Shown here: in pieces, positions 34,618 to 46,325 of the stretch
Position numbering within the stretch: the first letter of the stretch is position 1
How the letters are laid out: each line of letters begins with the position of its first letter
From: JAPOXR01 sp964291445
GTDB taxonomy: Bacteria; Pseudomonadota; Alphaproteobacteria; Rhodobacterales; Rhodobacteraceae
Assembly: GCA_964291445.2 (NCBI GenBank)
Contig: OZ219862.1
Coordinates: 992,001 to 1,056,000 of the forward strand
Reading direction: 5' to 3'
DNA: 64,000 bases
Made by a program: the position numbers and the translations under genes
The notes under the pieces: model-generated
Told to the model about the DNA's origin: nothing
The model's input: the letters and a program-made list of their open reading frames with translations, nothing else
The model's database searches: none

Positions 34618-35250
34618 ATGCACAAGAACCTCACCGTCGTTGACCACCCGCTGATCCATCACAAGATGACCCTGATGCGCCAAGACAGCACCTCGACCGC
34701 GGTTTTTCGACAGTTGCTGAAGGAGCTCAGCATGTTGCTGGCCTACGAGGTCACCAGGGATCTGGAGACCTGCACGGTCCGCATCAGGACGCCGCTGATG
34801 GAGATGTCCGCCCCGGCCCTTGCCGGGAAGAAACTGGCACTGATCTCGATCCTTCGGGCGGGCAATGGCCTGCTTGACGGCGTGCTCGAGCTGGTTCCGT
34901 CCGCCCGGGTCGGGTTCATCGGCCTTTACCGGGATGAGGAAACGCTGACGCCGGTCGAGTATTATTTCAAGGTTCCGACCGAATTGCAGGACCGGCTGGT
35001 CATCGTCGTTGATCCGATGCTGGCGACCGGGAATTCGCTGGTGGCGGCCGTATCCAGGCTGAAACAGGCCGGGGCAAGGAACATCCGCGTGCTCTGCCTG
35101 CTTGCCGCTCCCGAAGGCGTGAGCCGCATGGAGGAGGCGCATCCGGATGTGCCGGTGTTGGCGGCAGCCCTCGATGACCGGCTGAATGACATCGGCTATA
35201 TCCTTCCGGGCCTGGGCGATGCCGGCGATCGGATGTTCGGGACCAAGTAG
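34618..35250 (+). CDS. upp: Uracil phosphoribosyltransferase
   Basis: A 210-residue UPRTase that makes UMP from uracil and PRPP. It has the N-terminus LTVVDHPLIHHKMTLMR, the ISILRAGNGLLDG motif, the PRPP loop VVDPMLATGNS (about residue 130) and the uracil-binding C-terminus DIGYILPGLGDAGDRMFGT. The ATG at 34618 has AAGGAA upstream; an ATG 24 bases earlier would add eight residues. It converges with the guanine deaminase gene, and together they form a base-salvage pair. Confidence 0.95.
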   Translation: MHKNLTVVDHPLIHHKMTLMRQDSTSTAVFRQLLKELSMLLAYEVTRDLETCTVRIRTPLMEMSAPALAGKKLALISILRAGNGLLDGVLELVPSARVGFIGLYRDEETLTPVEYYFKVPTELQDRLVIVVDPMLATGNSLVAAVSRLKQAGARNIRVLCLLAAPEGVSRMEEAHPDVPVLAAALDDRLNDIGYILPGLGDAGDRMFGTK

Positions 35251-35269
35251 AGGTCTTCCGGCCCCGGCA

Positions 35270-36589
35270 TCACGGCGCTTCCGAACAACGCCGCCCGCCT
35301 CCGACCTCCTCTCCATTCACCCAGACCGAATGGATTGCACGTGCATCACCCATGATGATCGTCGGGAACACCTCTTCCCAGATATCTTCGGCCCGGGCAG
35401 CGCGCTGGGCAATCTCCGGCGTCGAATGCAGATCGAGAACGGCAATATCCGCCTCGTTGCCGGCGGCCAGGTTGCCGATCACATGGTCCATGCCCAGCAC
35501 CTCGGCATTGCCCCGTGTTGCCAGCCACAGCAGCTGGCCGGGGTGGAGGGCAAATCCCTGTAGCTGGCCGATTTCGTAGGCGGCGGCCATGGTTCGCAGC
35601 ATCGAGAAGGACGACCCGCCCCCGGTATCGGTCGCCAACCCGACCCGCTGGCCTTCCGCCATGCGCCTGCCGATATCGAACAGGCCCGAACCGATGAAGG
35701 TGTTTGATGTCGGGCAATGGATGAGCGAGGCCCCGGCCTCCTTCAGGCGGCCGAGTTCCCGGTCGGTCAAATGGATGGCATGGCCGAACAATGCCCGTTC
35801 ACCGAGAAGGCCGCAAGACTCGTAGACGTCAAGATAGTCACGCGCCTCGGGAAACAACCGGCGGATTTCGGCAACCTCCTCGGTCTGTTCCGACAAATGC
35901 GTCTGCATGAGGCAGTCGGGGTTTTCCTGCCACAATGCGCCGAGCACCTCCAGCTGCTGCCGGCTCGAAGTGAGGGCAAATCTTGGTGAGATGGCGTAGG
36001 TCAGCCTGTCCCTGCCATGCCAGGCATCGATCAACGCCCGCGATTCGTCATGGCTGCGGGTGGCATTGTCGCAAAGTTCGGCCGGTGCGCCCCGGTCCAT
36101 GCAGGTCTTGCCAGCTGCCAGCCGCATCCGGCGCTTGCCGGCTTCGGCAAAGATGGCGTCGACGCTTTCCGTGTGGGTGGTGCAGTAGGAACAAACGGTT
36201 GTGGTGCCGTTGCTGACGACGAGGTCGAGATACCGGGCCGCCACTTGCCGGGCATAGGAGGGGTCACCGAATTTCATCTCTTCCGGAAAGGTGTACCTGC
36301 CCAGCCAGTCCAGCAGCCGCTTGCCCCAACTGGCAATGATCGCAGTCTGCGGATAGTGAACATGGGCATCGATGAAGCCGGGAATCAGCAAATGCTGCCG
36401 GTATTCGTGCCGGACGGCATCAGGCGAGCCATGCTGCAGCGACTCTGCATCGCCGCATTCCAGGATCAGGCCATCCTCGATCAGGACCCCGCCATCCTCC
36501 CGGTATTCGATGGCGTCATCGACTTCCATGTCGAAGGGGCTGCCCTTGAACCGGATCGTCCGGCCAGCCAGCAGAGTTCGTCTACCCAT
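35270..36589 (-). CDS. guaD: Guanine deaminase
   Basis: A 439-residue amidohydrolase. The zinc motif PGFIDAHVHYPQ (about residue 74), the TCMDRGAP segment, MQTHLSEQTEEV, HCPTSNTFIGSGLF and the metal-binding Asp in ATDTGGGSS are the standard guanine deaminase pattern; it converts guanine to xanthine. The ATG at 36589 gives the normal N-terminus (MGRRTLLAGRTIRF); a longer in-frame extension runs into the mgtE promoter region and is rejected. Confidence 0.92.
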   Translation of the reverse strand: MGRRTLLAGRTIRFKGSPFDMEVDDAIEYREDGGVLIEDGLILECGDAESLQHGSPDAVRHEYRQHLLIPGFIDAHVHYPQTAIIASWGKRLLDWLGRYTFPEEMKFGDPSYARQVAARYLDLVVSNGTTTVCSYCTTHTESVDAIFAEAGKRRMRLAAGKTCMDRGAPAELCDNATRSHDESRALIDAWHGRDRLTYAISPRFALTSSRQQLEVLGALWQENPDCLMQTHLSEQTEEVAEIRRLFPEARDYLDVYESCGLLGERALFGHAIHLTDRELGRLKEAGASLIHCPTSNTFIGSGLFDIGRRMAEGQRVGLATDTGGGSSFSMLRTMAAAYEIGQLQGFALHPGQLLWLATRGNAEVLGMDHVIGNLAAGNEADIAVLDLHSTPEIAQRAARAEDIWEEVFPTIIMGDARAIHSVWVNGEEVGGGRRCSEAP

Positions 36590-36709
36590 GTCAGCGCTCC
36601 GATACCCGTATGCAACCCATGTACCCGGACCGGTGGTTGTCGGTCGAGTCGATGTTGCATTGCTGCAAGATTCGCTACAATCGCGGCAATTCCTACGGAG
36701 GACAGGACA

Positions 36710-38083
36710 TTGACTCAGCACGAGGCTGGATCAGGCGGTAAGCCTTACCGGATCCCGGCGGAGCTGGTCGGGCAGATCCGCGCTGCCGTCCAGGATGGTG
36801 ACCAGGCGCAACTCGTGCGCCTGCTGGAGCCGATGCACGAGGCGGATATCGCCGACATTCTCGAGCAGGTCGACCCTGAGCTCAGGCGCGATGCAGTAGC
36901 GCTCTGGGGCAGGCATTTCGACAGCGATGTCCTGTCGGAACTCGACGAGGCAATCCGGCAGGATCTTGTCGCGCAACTCGCTCCCGAACACCTGGCCGAT
37001 GCGGTCAGGGAGCTTGACTCCGACGATGTCGTCGATTTGGTCGAGGATCTTGACACCGAGCAGATGGAGGCAGTTCTCGAAGCGCTTGATGACGCCGATC
37101 GTGCCGTCGTCGAGCATTCGCTGCAATATCCCGAAGGATCGGCCGGGCGTCTCATGCAACGCGAGATCGTCATGGTTCCGTCCCACTGGACCGTCGGTAC
37201 AGCCATCGACTTCATGCGGGCCCGAACCGATCTGCCCGAGCAATTCTACCACCTGCTGCTGACCGACCCCCGGGCCCGATTTGTCGGCATGGCAGCCCTG
37301 GGGCGCGTCATGTCGTCGCGGCGGGAGACTCGCCTGCTCGATATTGTCGACGAGGATTTCCGGACAATTCCGGCGACAATGTCGCAGGAGGATGTCGCCT
37401 ATACCTTCAACCAGTATCACCTGATTTCGGCCCCGGTCATCAGCGAGGAAGACCGGCTGATCGGTGTCATCACCATCGATGATGCAATGAGTGTGCTGGA
37501 CGAGGAGTCCGAGGAGGATTTGCTTCTGCTGTCCGGGGTTGGCGACGAAACCCTGTTCGACGGGGTGCTCGATACGGCCAGGCAGCGTTTCCCGTGGCTG
37601 ATCGTCAACCTGGCAACTGCCGTCGTGGCGTCAATCGTCATCAACCAGTTTGCCGATGTCATTGGCATGATGGTGGCGCTGGCGGTGCTGATGCCGATCG
37701 TGGCGTCAATGGGCGGCAATGCTGCAACGCAGTCACTGGCAGTGGCAGTCCGGTCGTTGGCGACGCGGGATCTGACGGCCTCGAATGCATGGCGGGTGAT
37801 TGGCCGCGAAAGCGCGGTCGGCATCGTGAACGGGCTCATCTTTGCGACGATTGTCGGGATCGTCGGCGGTTCATGGTTCGGCTCGGTCACGCTGGGCCTG
37901 GTGTTGGGCCTGTCCATGATCATCACCATGCTGGCGGCAGCGCTTGCCGGCATCCTCATCCCGATCGGCCTCGAATGGGCCCGCATCGATCCGGCATTGG
38001 CATCCGGGGTCTTCGTGACCACGGTCACCGACGTGGTGGGATTCCTGGCCTTCCTGGGAATCGCGGCGCTGATCCTGTTCTGA
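36710..38083 (+). CDS. mgtE: Magnesium transporter MgtE
   Basis: A 457-residue MgtE channel. The acidic N domain of helical repeats (residues about 15-130) is followed by two CBS domains (to about 260) and five membrane helices. The pore segment PIVASMGGNAATQSLAVAVR is conserved, and the Asp-rich linker and transmembrane Asp residues sense and pass Mg2+. Initiation is most likely at TTG 36710, eight bases after CGGAGGA; no ATG gives the full N domain. Its stop is one base from the stop of the convergent mutase gene. Confidence 0.92.
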   Translation: MTQHEAGSGGKPYRIPAELVGQIRAAVQDGDQAQLVRLLEPMHEADIADILEQVDPELRRDAVALWGRHFDSDVLSELDEAIRQDLVAQLAPEHLADAVRELDSDDVVDLVEDLDTEQMEAVLEALDDADRAVVEHSLQYPEGSAGRLMQREIVMVPSHWTVGTAIDFMRARTDLPEQFYHLLLTDPRARFVGMAALGRVMSSRRETRLLDIVDEDFRTIPATMSQEDVAYTFNQYHLISAPVISEEDRLIGVITIDDAMSVLDEESEEDLLLLSGVGDETLFDGVLDTARQRFPWLIVNLATAVVASIVINQFADVIGMMVALAVLMPIVASMGGNAATQSLAVAVRSLATRDLTASNAWRVIGRESAVGIVNGLIFATIVGIVGGSWFGSVTLGLVLGLSMIITMLAAALAGILIPIGLEWARIDPALASGVFVTTVTDVVGFLAFLGIAALILF

Positions 38084-38084
38084 C

Positions 38085-40223
<2,139 letters not shown>

Positions 40224-40515
40224 GATGTCCCGCCATTCAGTGGATGGCCCTGCTTACCCGCAACCCCGACAGATTTCCAATTCGGACGACAATTCAGGTC
40301 CGGCGAGGGCCGGGCGGTCGAATCAATGGTCTGTTGGTGGCGCCGGATGCTGCAACATATCCCGCGCGCATGCTGTTGGGCCTGGCCTGACAAAGTGCCG
40401 TCCGGTTGGTATGTCGTGGACAGTCCGGCGGCGGCGCCAATGAGTCCTTGCAGATTTCAGCCTTGCGGATAGAAGGGAGTCTGCCCCACAAACCTGTCGG
40501 CTGAACCTGGAGACC

Positions 40516-40968
40516 ATGTCGATTCTGTCGAGAGTCCTTCTGACTTGCGCCATCCTCATGCAGGTCGTTCCGGCCGGTGCTGCCGACGAGAGCGACCCGC
40601 CCGGCATCATTGACCTGACCCGGACCGAAAACGGGTCCATCACCATGACCGACTTCATGTGGAAGAATCGGCTGCTGGTCGTGCTTGCCGACACGCCGGA
40701 TGATCCGAGATTCATTGAACAGGTCGAGTTGCTGCTGGAAAATTCGGATGTCCTGGTCGAACGGCATGTCCTGGTCCTGACTGATTCCGATCCGTCGGCC
40801 CGGAGTGAATTCAGGGTCAGCCTGCGTCCGCGAGGCTTCGCCATCGTGCTGATCGGCAAGGACGGGCAGGTGAAGTTGCGCAAGCCGTTTCCGTGGTCGG
40901 TTCGTGAAATCAGCCGGGCGATTGACAAGTCGCCGGAGCGCCAGCGGGAACTGCGCCAGGGAAGCTGA
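40516..40968 (+). CDS. Secreted DUF4174-family protein
   Basis: A 150-residue protein with a signal peptide (MSILSRVLLTCAILMQVVPA, cleavage after GAA near residue 23). The body has NRLLVVLADTPDDPRFIEQ, LVLTDSDPSARSEFRVSLRP and LIGKDGQVKLRKPFPWSVRE, matching DUF4174, a family of thioredoxin-like small proteins of unknown role. No CxxC is present. It lies between mutase and pccA on the opposite strand, a position I recall from Rhodobacterales. Confidence 0.85.
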   Translation: MSILSRVLLTCAILMQVVPAGAADESDPPGIIDLTRTENGSITMTDFMWKNRLLVVLADTPDDPRFIEQVELLLENSDVLVERHVLVLTDSDPSARSEFRVSLRPRGFAIVLIGKDGQVKLRKPFPWSVREISRAIDKSPERQRELRQGS

Positions 40969-40980
40969 GCCTTCGGGACG

Positions 40981-42966
40981 TCAGTCGAAATCCATGATCA
41001 CGTCGTTGACGGCCAGGATATCGCCTGGTGCCGGGTGAATCCGGCCGATCCGGACCGTTCGATCTGCCCTCAGCACGTTTTCCATCTTCATCGCCTCAAT
41101 GGTGCATAATGGCCGGCCGGCCTGGACCTCGTCGCCTTGCGACACCGCGAAGGACACCATGATTCCCGGCATCGGGCACAGCAACTGCGCCGATTCTTCC
41201 TCTGCAACCTCGATTTCGACGATCTTGCCAAGACTGGCCTGCAGCGGTGTTCGAACCCGCACGACCTCGTCAAATCCCCGGTAGCGGATGCGGAATCCCC
41301 CGCGCGCCCGGTCGGTCTTCATGACCCTGGCCGTGTCGCCAAACCGGAACTCTGCCAGCCGGCTGCCGGGACACCAGTCGGTTGTCAGCCCGATTTCGCT
41401 GCCATCATCGAATGTCACCTTGCTGGCAGCGGCGCAGACCGTGAGGCCGTATCGGCCGGAAGACAGTTGAACTACCAGGTCGCTGCAAGCCGCCCGGTCA
41501 TGGGCGGCGGCGAGGCCGGACCGGCGCTCTTCGTGGAGACAATGCATGAGGGCGGCGGCGGCGGCCAGTTGCCTGGCCAGGGCATCATCCGGATTGACGC
41601 CGGAGAATCCGCCGGGGAACTCCTCGTCGATGAATGCGGTGGTGATGTCGCCGCTCTCAAAACGCACATTGTCCATGACCGCCGAGAGGAATGGAAGATT
41701 GCTGCTGATTCCCTCGATTTCGAAGCGGTCGAGCGCGCTGCGCATGACCTCGATTGCATGCTCGCGGTCCCTGCCCCAGCTGCACAGCTTGGCGATCATC
41801 GGATCGTAGTGGATCGGGATCTCCCCGCCCTCGAATACGCCGGTATCGTTGCGGATCGCCGATTCGGCGGTGTGGCTTTCGGCCGGCGGACGGTACCGTG
41901 TCAGGCGGCCGACCGACGGCAGGAACTCCCGGTACGGATCCTCGGCATAGATCCTCGATTCCAGCGCCCAGCCATTGATGCCGATATCCGCCTGCTCGAA
42001 CTGCAGCTCTTCGCCGGCCGCCACCCGGATCATCTGTTCAACCAGGTCAATTCCGGTAATCAGCTCGGTCACCGGATGCTCGACCTGCAGCCTGGTATTC
42101 ATTTCCAGGAAATAGAATTTGCGATCGCTGTCGACGATGAATTCAACCGTTCCGGCCGAGCAATACTCGACCGCCCTGGCCAGTTCCACCGCCTGCCTGC
42201 CCATCGCCGCCCGTGTCTCCTCGTCAAGAAACGGCGACGGCGCCTCCTCGATGACCTTCTGGTTGCGTCTCTGGATCGAGCATTCCCGCTCGTTGAGATA
42301 GATGCAATTGCCATGCCGGTCGGCCAGGACCTGGATCTCGACATGGCGCGGCCGCTCGATGAATTTCTCCAGGAAGATGCTGTCATCGCCGAATGAACTC
42401 GCCGCCTCGTTGCCGGCCGACTGTATGCCGGGCAGGAGCTCGTCTTCACTGGCAGCGATGCGCATCCCCTTGCCGCCGCCGCCGGCCGATGCCTTGATCA
42501 TGACCGGAAACCCGATATCCCGGGCAATCTCCAGCGCGTGGTCCGGTCCCTCGATCTTGCCGGCCTGCCCGGGAACCGTCGAGACGCCAGCCCTGGCGGC
42601 AATCAATTTCGAGGTGATCTTGTCGCCCATCGCCTCGATCGCCTCGGCTGGCGGCCCGATGAAGGCCACGCCCTTGCGATCAAGCGCTTCGGCAAATTTG
42701 CGGTTTTCCGACAGGAAGCCGTAGCCTGGATGCACGGCGTCGGCACCAGTCGCTGCCACCGCCTCGAGAATCCTGTCGATGTCGATATAGGATTGGATTG
42801 CCGGCGGTGGTCCGATGCAGACCGATTCGTCGGCCATCCTCGCATGCAATGCCCGGCTGTCCGCCTCGGAGTGGACGGCCGCCGTCCCGATACCCAGCTT
42901 CCGGCATGTCCTGATTACCCGGCAGGCGATCTCGCCGCGGTTTGCAATCAGGATTTTTTCAAACAT
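40981..42966 (-). CDS. pccA: Propionyl-CoA carboxylase biotin-carboxylase/carrier subunit
   Basis: A 661-residue alpha subunit: biotin carboxylase (FEKILIANRGEIACRVIRTC at the start; ATP-grasp region with SAGGGGKGMRIA near residue 165 and ERECSIQRRNQKVIEE near 225), a PccA-type beta-barrel region, and the C-terminal biotinyl domain with EAMKMEN; biotin is expected on Lys627. It carboxylates biotin for transfer to propionyl-CoA by PccB. The lipoprotein gene and pccB precede it on the same strand. Confidence 0.95.
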   Translation of the reverse strand: MFEKILIANRGEIACRVIRTCRKLGIGTAAVHSEADSRALHARMADESVCIGPPPAIQSYIDIDRILEAVAATGADAVHPGYGFLSENRKFAEALDRKGVAFIGPPAEAIEAMGDKITSKLIAARAGVSTVPGQAGKIEGPDHALEIARDIGFPVMIKASAGGGGKGMRIAASEDELLPGIQSAGNEAASSFGDDSIFLEKFIERPRHVEIQVLADRHGNCIYLNERECSIQRRNQKVIEEAPSPFLDEETRAAMGRQAVELARAVEYCSAGTVEFIVDSDRKFYFLEMNTRLQVEHPVTELITGIDLVEQMIRVAAGEELQFEQADIGINGWALESRIYAEDPYREFLPSVGRLTRYRPPAESHTAESAIRNDTGVFEGGEIPIHYDPMIAKLCSWGRDREHAIEVMRSALDRFEIEGISSNLPFLSAVMDNVRFESGDITTAFIDEEFPGGFSGVNPDDALARQLAAAAALMHCLHEERRSGLAAAHDRAACSDLVVQLSSGRYGLTVCAAASKVTFDDGSEIGLTTDWCPGSRLAEFRFGDTARVMKTDRARGGFRIRYRGFDEVVRVRTPLQASLGKIVEIEVAEEESAQLLCPMPGIMVSFAVSQGDEVQAGRPLCTIEAMKMENVLRADRTVRIGRIHPAPGDILAVNDVIMDFD

Positions 42967-43055
42967 GCAATTTCCGGCCGGACAGCTTCACGATGCACTG
43001 GCAGCGCATTTGGCAGGAGCCTCGACCCGGCCGGAAAACGACTTGTGGTGCGAAG

Positions 43056-43241
43056 CTAGTTCGCCGACACCGCACCGAGCACTGCTCCGGCAACCGCGCC
43101 TTCAACCGGCTTGTCGAAGGCGATCTCGCCGACCGCGGTGCCAACGGCGCCGCCGACGGCAGCCCGCTCCATCTCCTTGTCATCGCAAGCGGCAACCGCC
43201 AGCAATCCGGTTACGCATGCAATCATTGTCATGAAACGCAT
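43056..43241 (-). CDS. Small lipoprotein between pccB and pccA
   Basis: A 61-residue protein. The first 18 residues form a lipoprotein signal peptide with lipobox VAAC (Cys19), followed by two Asp residues; Asp after Cys would favour inner-membrane retention in E. coli. The mature part is Gly/Ala-rich (AVGGAVGTAVGEIAFDKPVE, then GAVAGAVLGAV), like glycine-zipper segments. The role is unknown. Its conserved position between carboxylase subunit genes may reflect history rather than function. Confidence 0.8.
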   Translation of the reverse strand: MRFMTMIACVTGLLAVAACDDKEMERAAVGGAVGTAVGEIAFDKPVEGAVAGAVLGAVSAN

Positions 43242-43370
43242 TGGTGTTCTCCTGTTTCCGGGTGGTCCGACTCACCACCGATCATGTCATCTTGTCTTGC
43301 CGTGCCGGAACGACAATTCCAGCCGAAACTACCGACCTCGCGTGAGATTGACAATATTCGGCAGGCTGAA

Positions 43371-44897
43371 TCAAAGTGGAATATTGTCGTGCTTCTTCGG
43401 TGGATTGCTGACCCGCTTGGTCTTCAGGGCCGCGAATGCCCGGGTCACCCGTCTCCTGGTATTGCGCGGCATGATGATGTCGTCGATATAACCGCGCTCT
43501 GCAGCCACGAACGGATTTGCAAAGCGGTCCTCGTATTCCCGGTTGCGGGCCGCCACCTTCTCGTCGTTCTCCAGCTCGGCGCGATAGAGGATCTCGACCG
43601 CGCCCTTGGCGCCCATCACCGCAATCTGTGCACTCGGCCAGGCATAGTTGATGTCGCCTCGCAGGTGTTTCGACGACATGACATCATAGGCACCACCATA
43701 GGCCTTGCGGGTAATGACGGTCACCTTGGGAACGGTCGCCTCGCCATACGCAAAGAGCAGCTTGGCGCCATGCTTGATGATCCCGCCATATTCCTGCGCG
43801 GTGCCGGGCAGGAACCCGGGAACGTCGACCAGAGTCAGGATCGGAATCTCGAAGGCATCACAAAACCGGACAAAACGCGCCGCCTTCCTGGAGCTGTCGA
43901 TGTCAAGGCACCCGGCCAGCACCATGGGCTGGTTGGCAACAACGCCGATGGTCGAGCCGGCCATGCGGATGAAGCCGATGACAATATTGCGGGCAAATTC
44001 CTCCTGGATCTCGAAAAAATCCCCCTCATCGGCCAGTTTGAGAATCAATTCCTTGATATCGTAGGGCGTATGCGGGTTCTCGGGGACCAGCGTGTCCAGC
44101 GAATCCTCGACCCGGTCCGGGTCGTCGAAAACCGGAAGGGTTGGCGGGCCTTGCCGGTTGTCAACCGGGAGGAAATCGACCAGGCGGCGAACCTCTTCGA
44201 GCGCCTCGACATCATTGTCATAGGCCCCGTCTGCCACCGAGGACCGGCCGGTATGGGTCCTGGCGCCGCCGAGCTCCTCGGCCGATATGACCTCGTTGGT
44301 CACCGTCTTGACGACATCCGGCCCGGTCACGAACATGTAGGAACTGTTTCTGACCATGAAGATGAAATCGGTCATGGCCGGCGAATACACGGCACCGCCG
44401 GCACATGGACCCATGACCACGCTGATCTGCGGCACCACCCCCGAGGCAAGAATGTTCCGCTGGAACACCTCGGCATACCCGGCAAGCGAGGCCACGCCTT
44501 CCTGAATGCGGGCACCGCCGGAGTCGTTCAGCCCGATGACCGGGGCGCCGCATTTGACCGCCATGTCCATGATCTTGCAGATCTTGCCGGCATGGGTCTC
44601 CGACAGCGAGCCGCCAAACACGGTGAAATCCTGGCTGAACACGTAGACGGTTCTGCCATTGATCGTACCCTGCCCGGTCACCACGCCATCGCCATGGAAG
44701 CTGGTCTCCTGCATGCCGAAATCGGTGCAGCGATGGGTGACAAACAGGTCGAACTCCTCGAACGATCCCTCGTCCAGCAGGAGGTCAAGTCGCTCCCTGG
44801 CCGTGAGTTTGCCCTTGCGGTGCTGGGCATCGATGCGCTTCTGCCCACCACCCATCCTTGCCAACTCCCGCCGCCTCGACAGTTCATCAAGGATCAT
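43371..44897 (-). CDS. pccB: Propionyl-CoA carboxylase carboxyltransferase subunit
   Basis: A 508-residue carboxyltransferase. The N-terminal half has RLDLLLDEGSFEEFDLFVTH, the crotonase-like oxyanion Gly loops (GVASLAGYAEVF, GPCAGGAVYSPA), and the C-terminal half has VDVPGFLPGTAQEYGGIIKHGA and RKAYGGAYDVM. It transfers the carboxyl group from biotin to propionyl-CoA. The ATG has GAGGTAGGCA upstream. It is the first gene of the pccB-lipoprotein-pccA row. Confidence 0.95.
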   Translation of the reverse strand: MILDELSRRRELARMGGGQKRIDAQHRKGKLTARERLDLLLDEGSFEEFDLFVTHRCTDFGMQETSFHGDGVVTGQGTINGRTVYVFSQDFTVFGGSLSETHAGKICKIMDMAVKCGAPVIGLNDSGGARIQEGVASLAGYAEVFQRNILASGVVPQISVVMGPCAGGAVYSPAMTDFIFMVRNSSYMFVTGPDVVKTVTNEVISAEELGGARTHTGRSSVADGAYDNDVEALEEVRRLVDFLPVDNRQGPPTLPVFDDPDRVEDSLDTLVPENPHTPYDIKELILKLADEGDFFEIQEEFARNIVIGFIRMAGSTIGVVANQPMVLAGCLDIDSSRKAARFVRFCDAFEIPILTLVDVPGFLPGTAQEYGGIIKHGAKLLFAYGEATVPKVTVITRKAYGGAYDVMSSKHLRGDINYAWPSAQIAVMGAKGAVEILYRAELENDEKVAARNREYEDRFANPFVAAERGYIDDIIMPRNTRRRVTRAFAALKTKRVSNPPKKHDNIPL

Positions 44898-45026
44898 TGC
44901 CTACCTCGCAAACTAGTTTCCGGTCATGCCGGCCGCCCAACATAGCGGCCAACGCCGCCGATTCAAACCTCGCTGGCCATAACGCCGTCGGTGGACAATC
45001 CGGGCCTTCGCCAATAACACGGTCGG

Positions 45027-46253
45027 ATGACCAGGAAGATTGCTGTCCGGTTTCTCGACAGAACATCCCCTCCCCACATTGTCACGCTGGTTCTGCTCGC
45101 AAGCGCCAGTGCGCTGTCGATGACCATGTTCCTGCCGTCGCTCCCCAACATGACCGCCTATTTCCAGTCCGAATACCGGGTCATGCAGCTCTCGGTTGCC
45201 ACCTACCTGTTCATGAACGGCCTGCTGCACGTGGTGGTGGGACCGCTCTCCGACCGATATGGAAGACGGCCGGTCATGATCTGGGCGATCGTATTGTTCA
45301 TCCTGGCAACCATCGGCTGCCTGTTGTCGCCCAGCGTCGAAGTGTTCCTGGCGTTCCGGATGATGCAGGCGGTCATCGTGGCCGGGATGGTGCTGTCGCG
45401 GGCCGTGGTCCGCGACATGGTGCCGCAGGATGAGGCGGCGTCGATGATCGGCTACGTGACCATGGGAATGGCGATGGTCCCGATGGTCGCACCCACCATC
45501 GGCGGTTTGCTTGACGAAAGCTTCGGCTGGCAGGCCAGCTTCGGTTTCCTGCTCCTGTTCGGTTTCGCTTTGCTGGCCATCACCTTCCATGATTTGGGCG
45601 AGACCGCCATTCACCGGTCGGCGAGCTTCGTCCAGCAATTCCGCGGCTATCCCGAACTGTTCCGGTCACGCCGGTTCTGGGGCTACGCCGCGGTGGCCAC
45701 CTGCGCCTCGGGAAGCTTCTTTGCCTTCCTGGGAGGCGTACCCATCATCGGAACCGACCATTTCGGGCTATCGCCATCACAGCTCGGCATGTGCTTCGGG
45801 CTGACCGCCCTCGGTTACATGCTCGGCAATTTCATATCCGGACGGTGGTCGAGGCGGTTCGGGGTCAACCGGATGGTGCTGTACGGCTCGGCAATCATGC
45901 TGTGTTGTCCGGTGGTGGGCTTTCTTGTCCTGGCGCTCGACATTTCACATCCGCTGGGTTTCTTTTCTGCAACCTCGATCATCGGCGTCTCCAACGGAAT
46001 GATCCTTCCGAATGCGACTGCCGGCATGCTGTCGGTCCGCCTGCACCTGGCTGGAACCGCATCGGGAATTGGCGGCGCCCTGACCATCGGCGGCGGCGCC
46101 GGGGTGTCGGCGCTGGCCGGGACCATCGTGGCGGCAAATCCGCATCCGGCGCCGATGCTGACAATCTTCCTGGCGTGCACGGTGACATGCCTGCTGGCCA
46201 CACTCTACATCACCATGGTCGAACATTCCCTGCGCCGCCGCGAGGCCGCCTGA
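45027..46253 (+). CDS. MFS transporter of the Bcr/CflA drug-resistance group
   Basis: A 408-residue transporter with twelve predicted membrane helices. The motif DRYGRRPVMIWA after helix 2 is the MFS motif A, and RMMQAVIVAGMVLSRAVVRDM resembles the Bcr/CflA subgroup, which exports sulfonamides, bicyclomycin or small metabolites by proton antiport. Substrate unknown. It is divergent from pccB and converges with the EamA-type gene. Confidence 0.88.
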   Translation: MTRKIAVRFLDRTSPPHIVTLVLLASASALSMTMFLPSLPNMTAYFQSEYRVMQLSVATYLFMNGLLHVVVGPLSDRYGRRPVMIWAIVLFILATIGCLLSPSVEVFLAFRMMQAVIVAGMVLSRAVVRDMVPQDEAASMIGYVTMGMAMVPMVAPTIGGLLDESFGWQASFGFLLLFGFALLAITFHDLGETAIHRSASFVQQFRGYPELFRSRRFWGYAAVATCASGSFFAFLGGVPIIGTDHFGLSPSQLGMCFGLTALGYMLGNFISGRWSRRFGVNRMVLYGSAIMLCCPVVGFLVLALDISHPLGFFSATSIIGVSNGMILPNATAGMLSVRLHLAGTASGIGGALTIGGGAGVSALAGTIVAANPHPAPMLTIFLACTVTCLLATLYITMVEHSLRRREAA

Positions 46254-46325
46254 CGCCAGCGGTACCAATTCAACAGCCCGGCGAAATTGGCACCCTGTCA
46301 TCGATCCGATGCTGGCAGCAGCGTG

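Noticed and set aside
40224..40515. Cobalamin riboswitch upstream of methylmalonyl-CoA mutase
   Set aside because: No B12-box-like sequence was found in the divergent gap.
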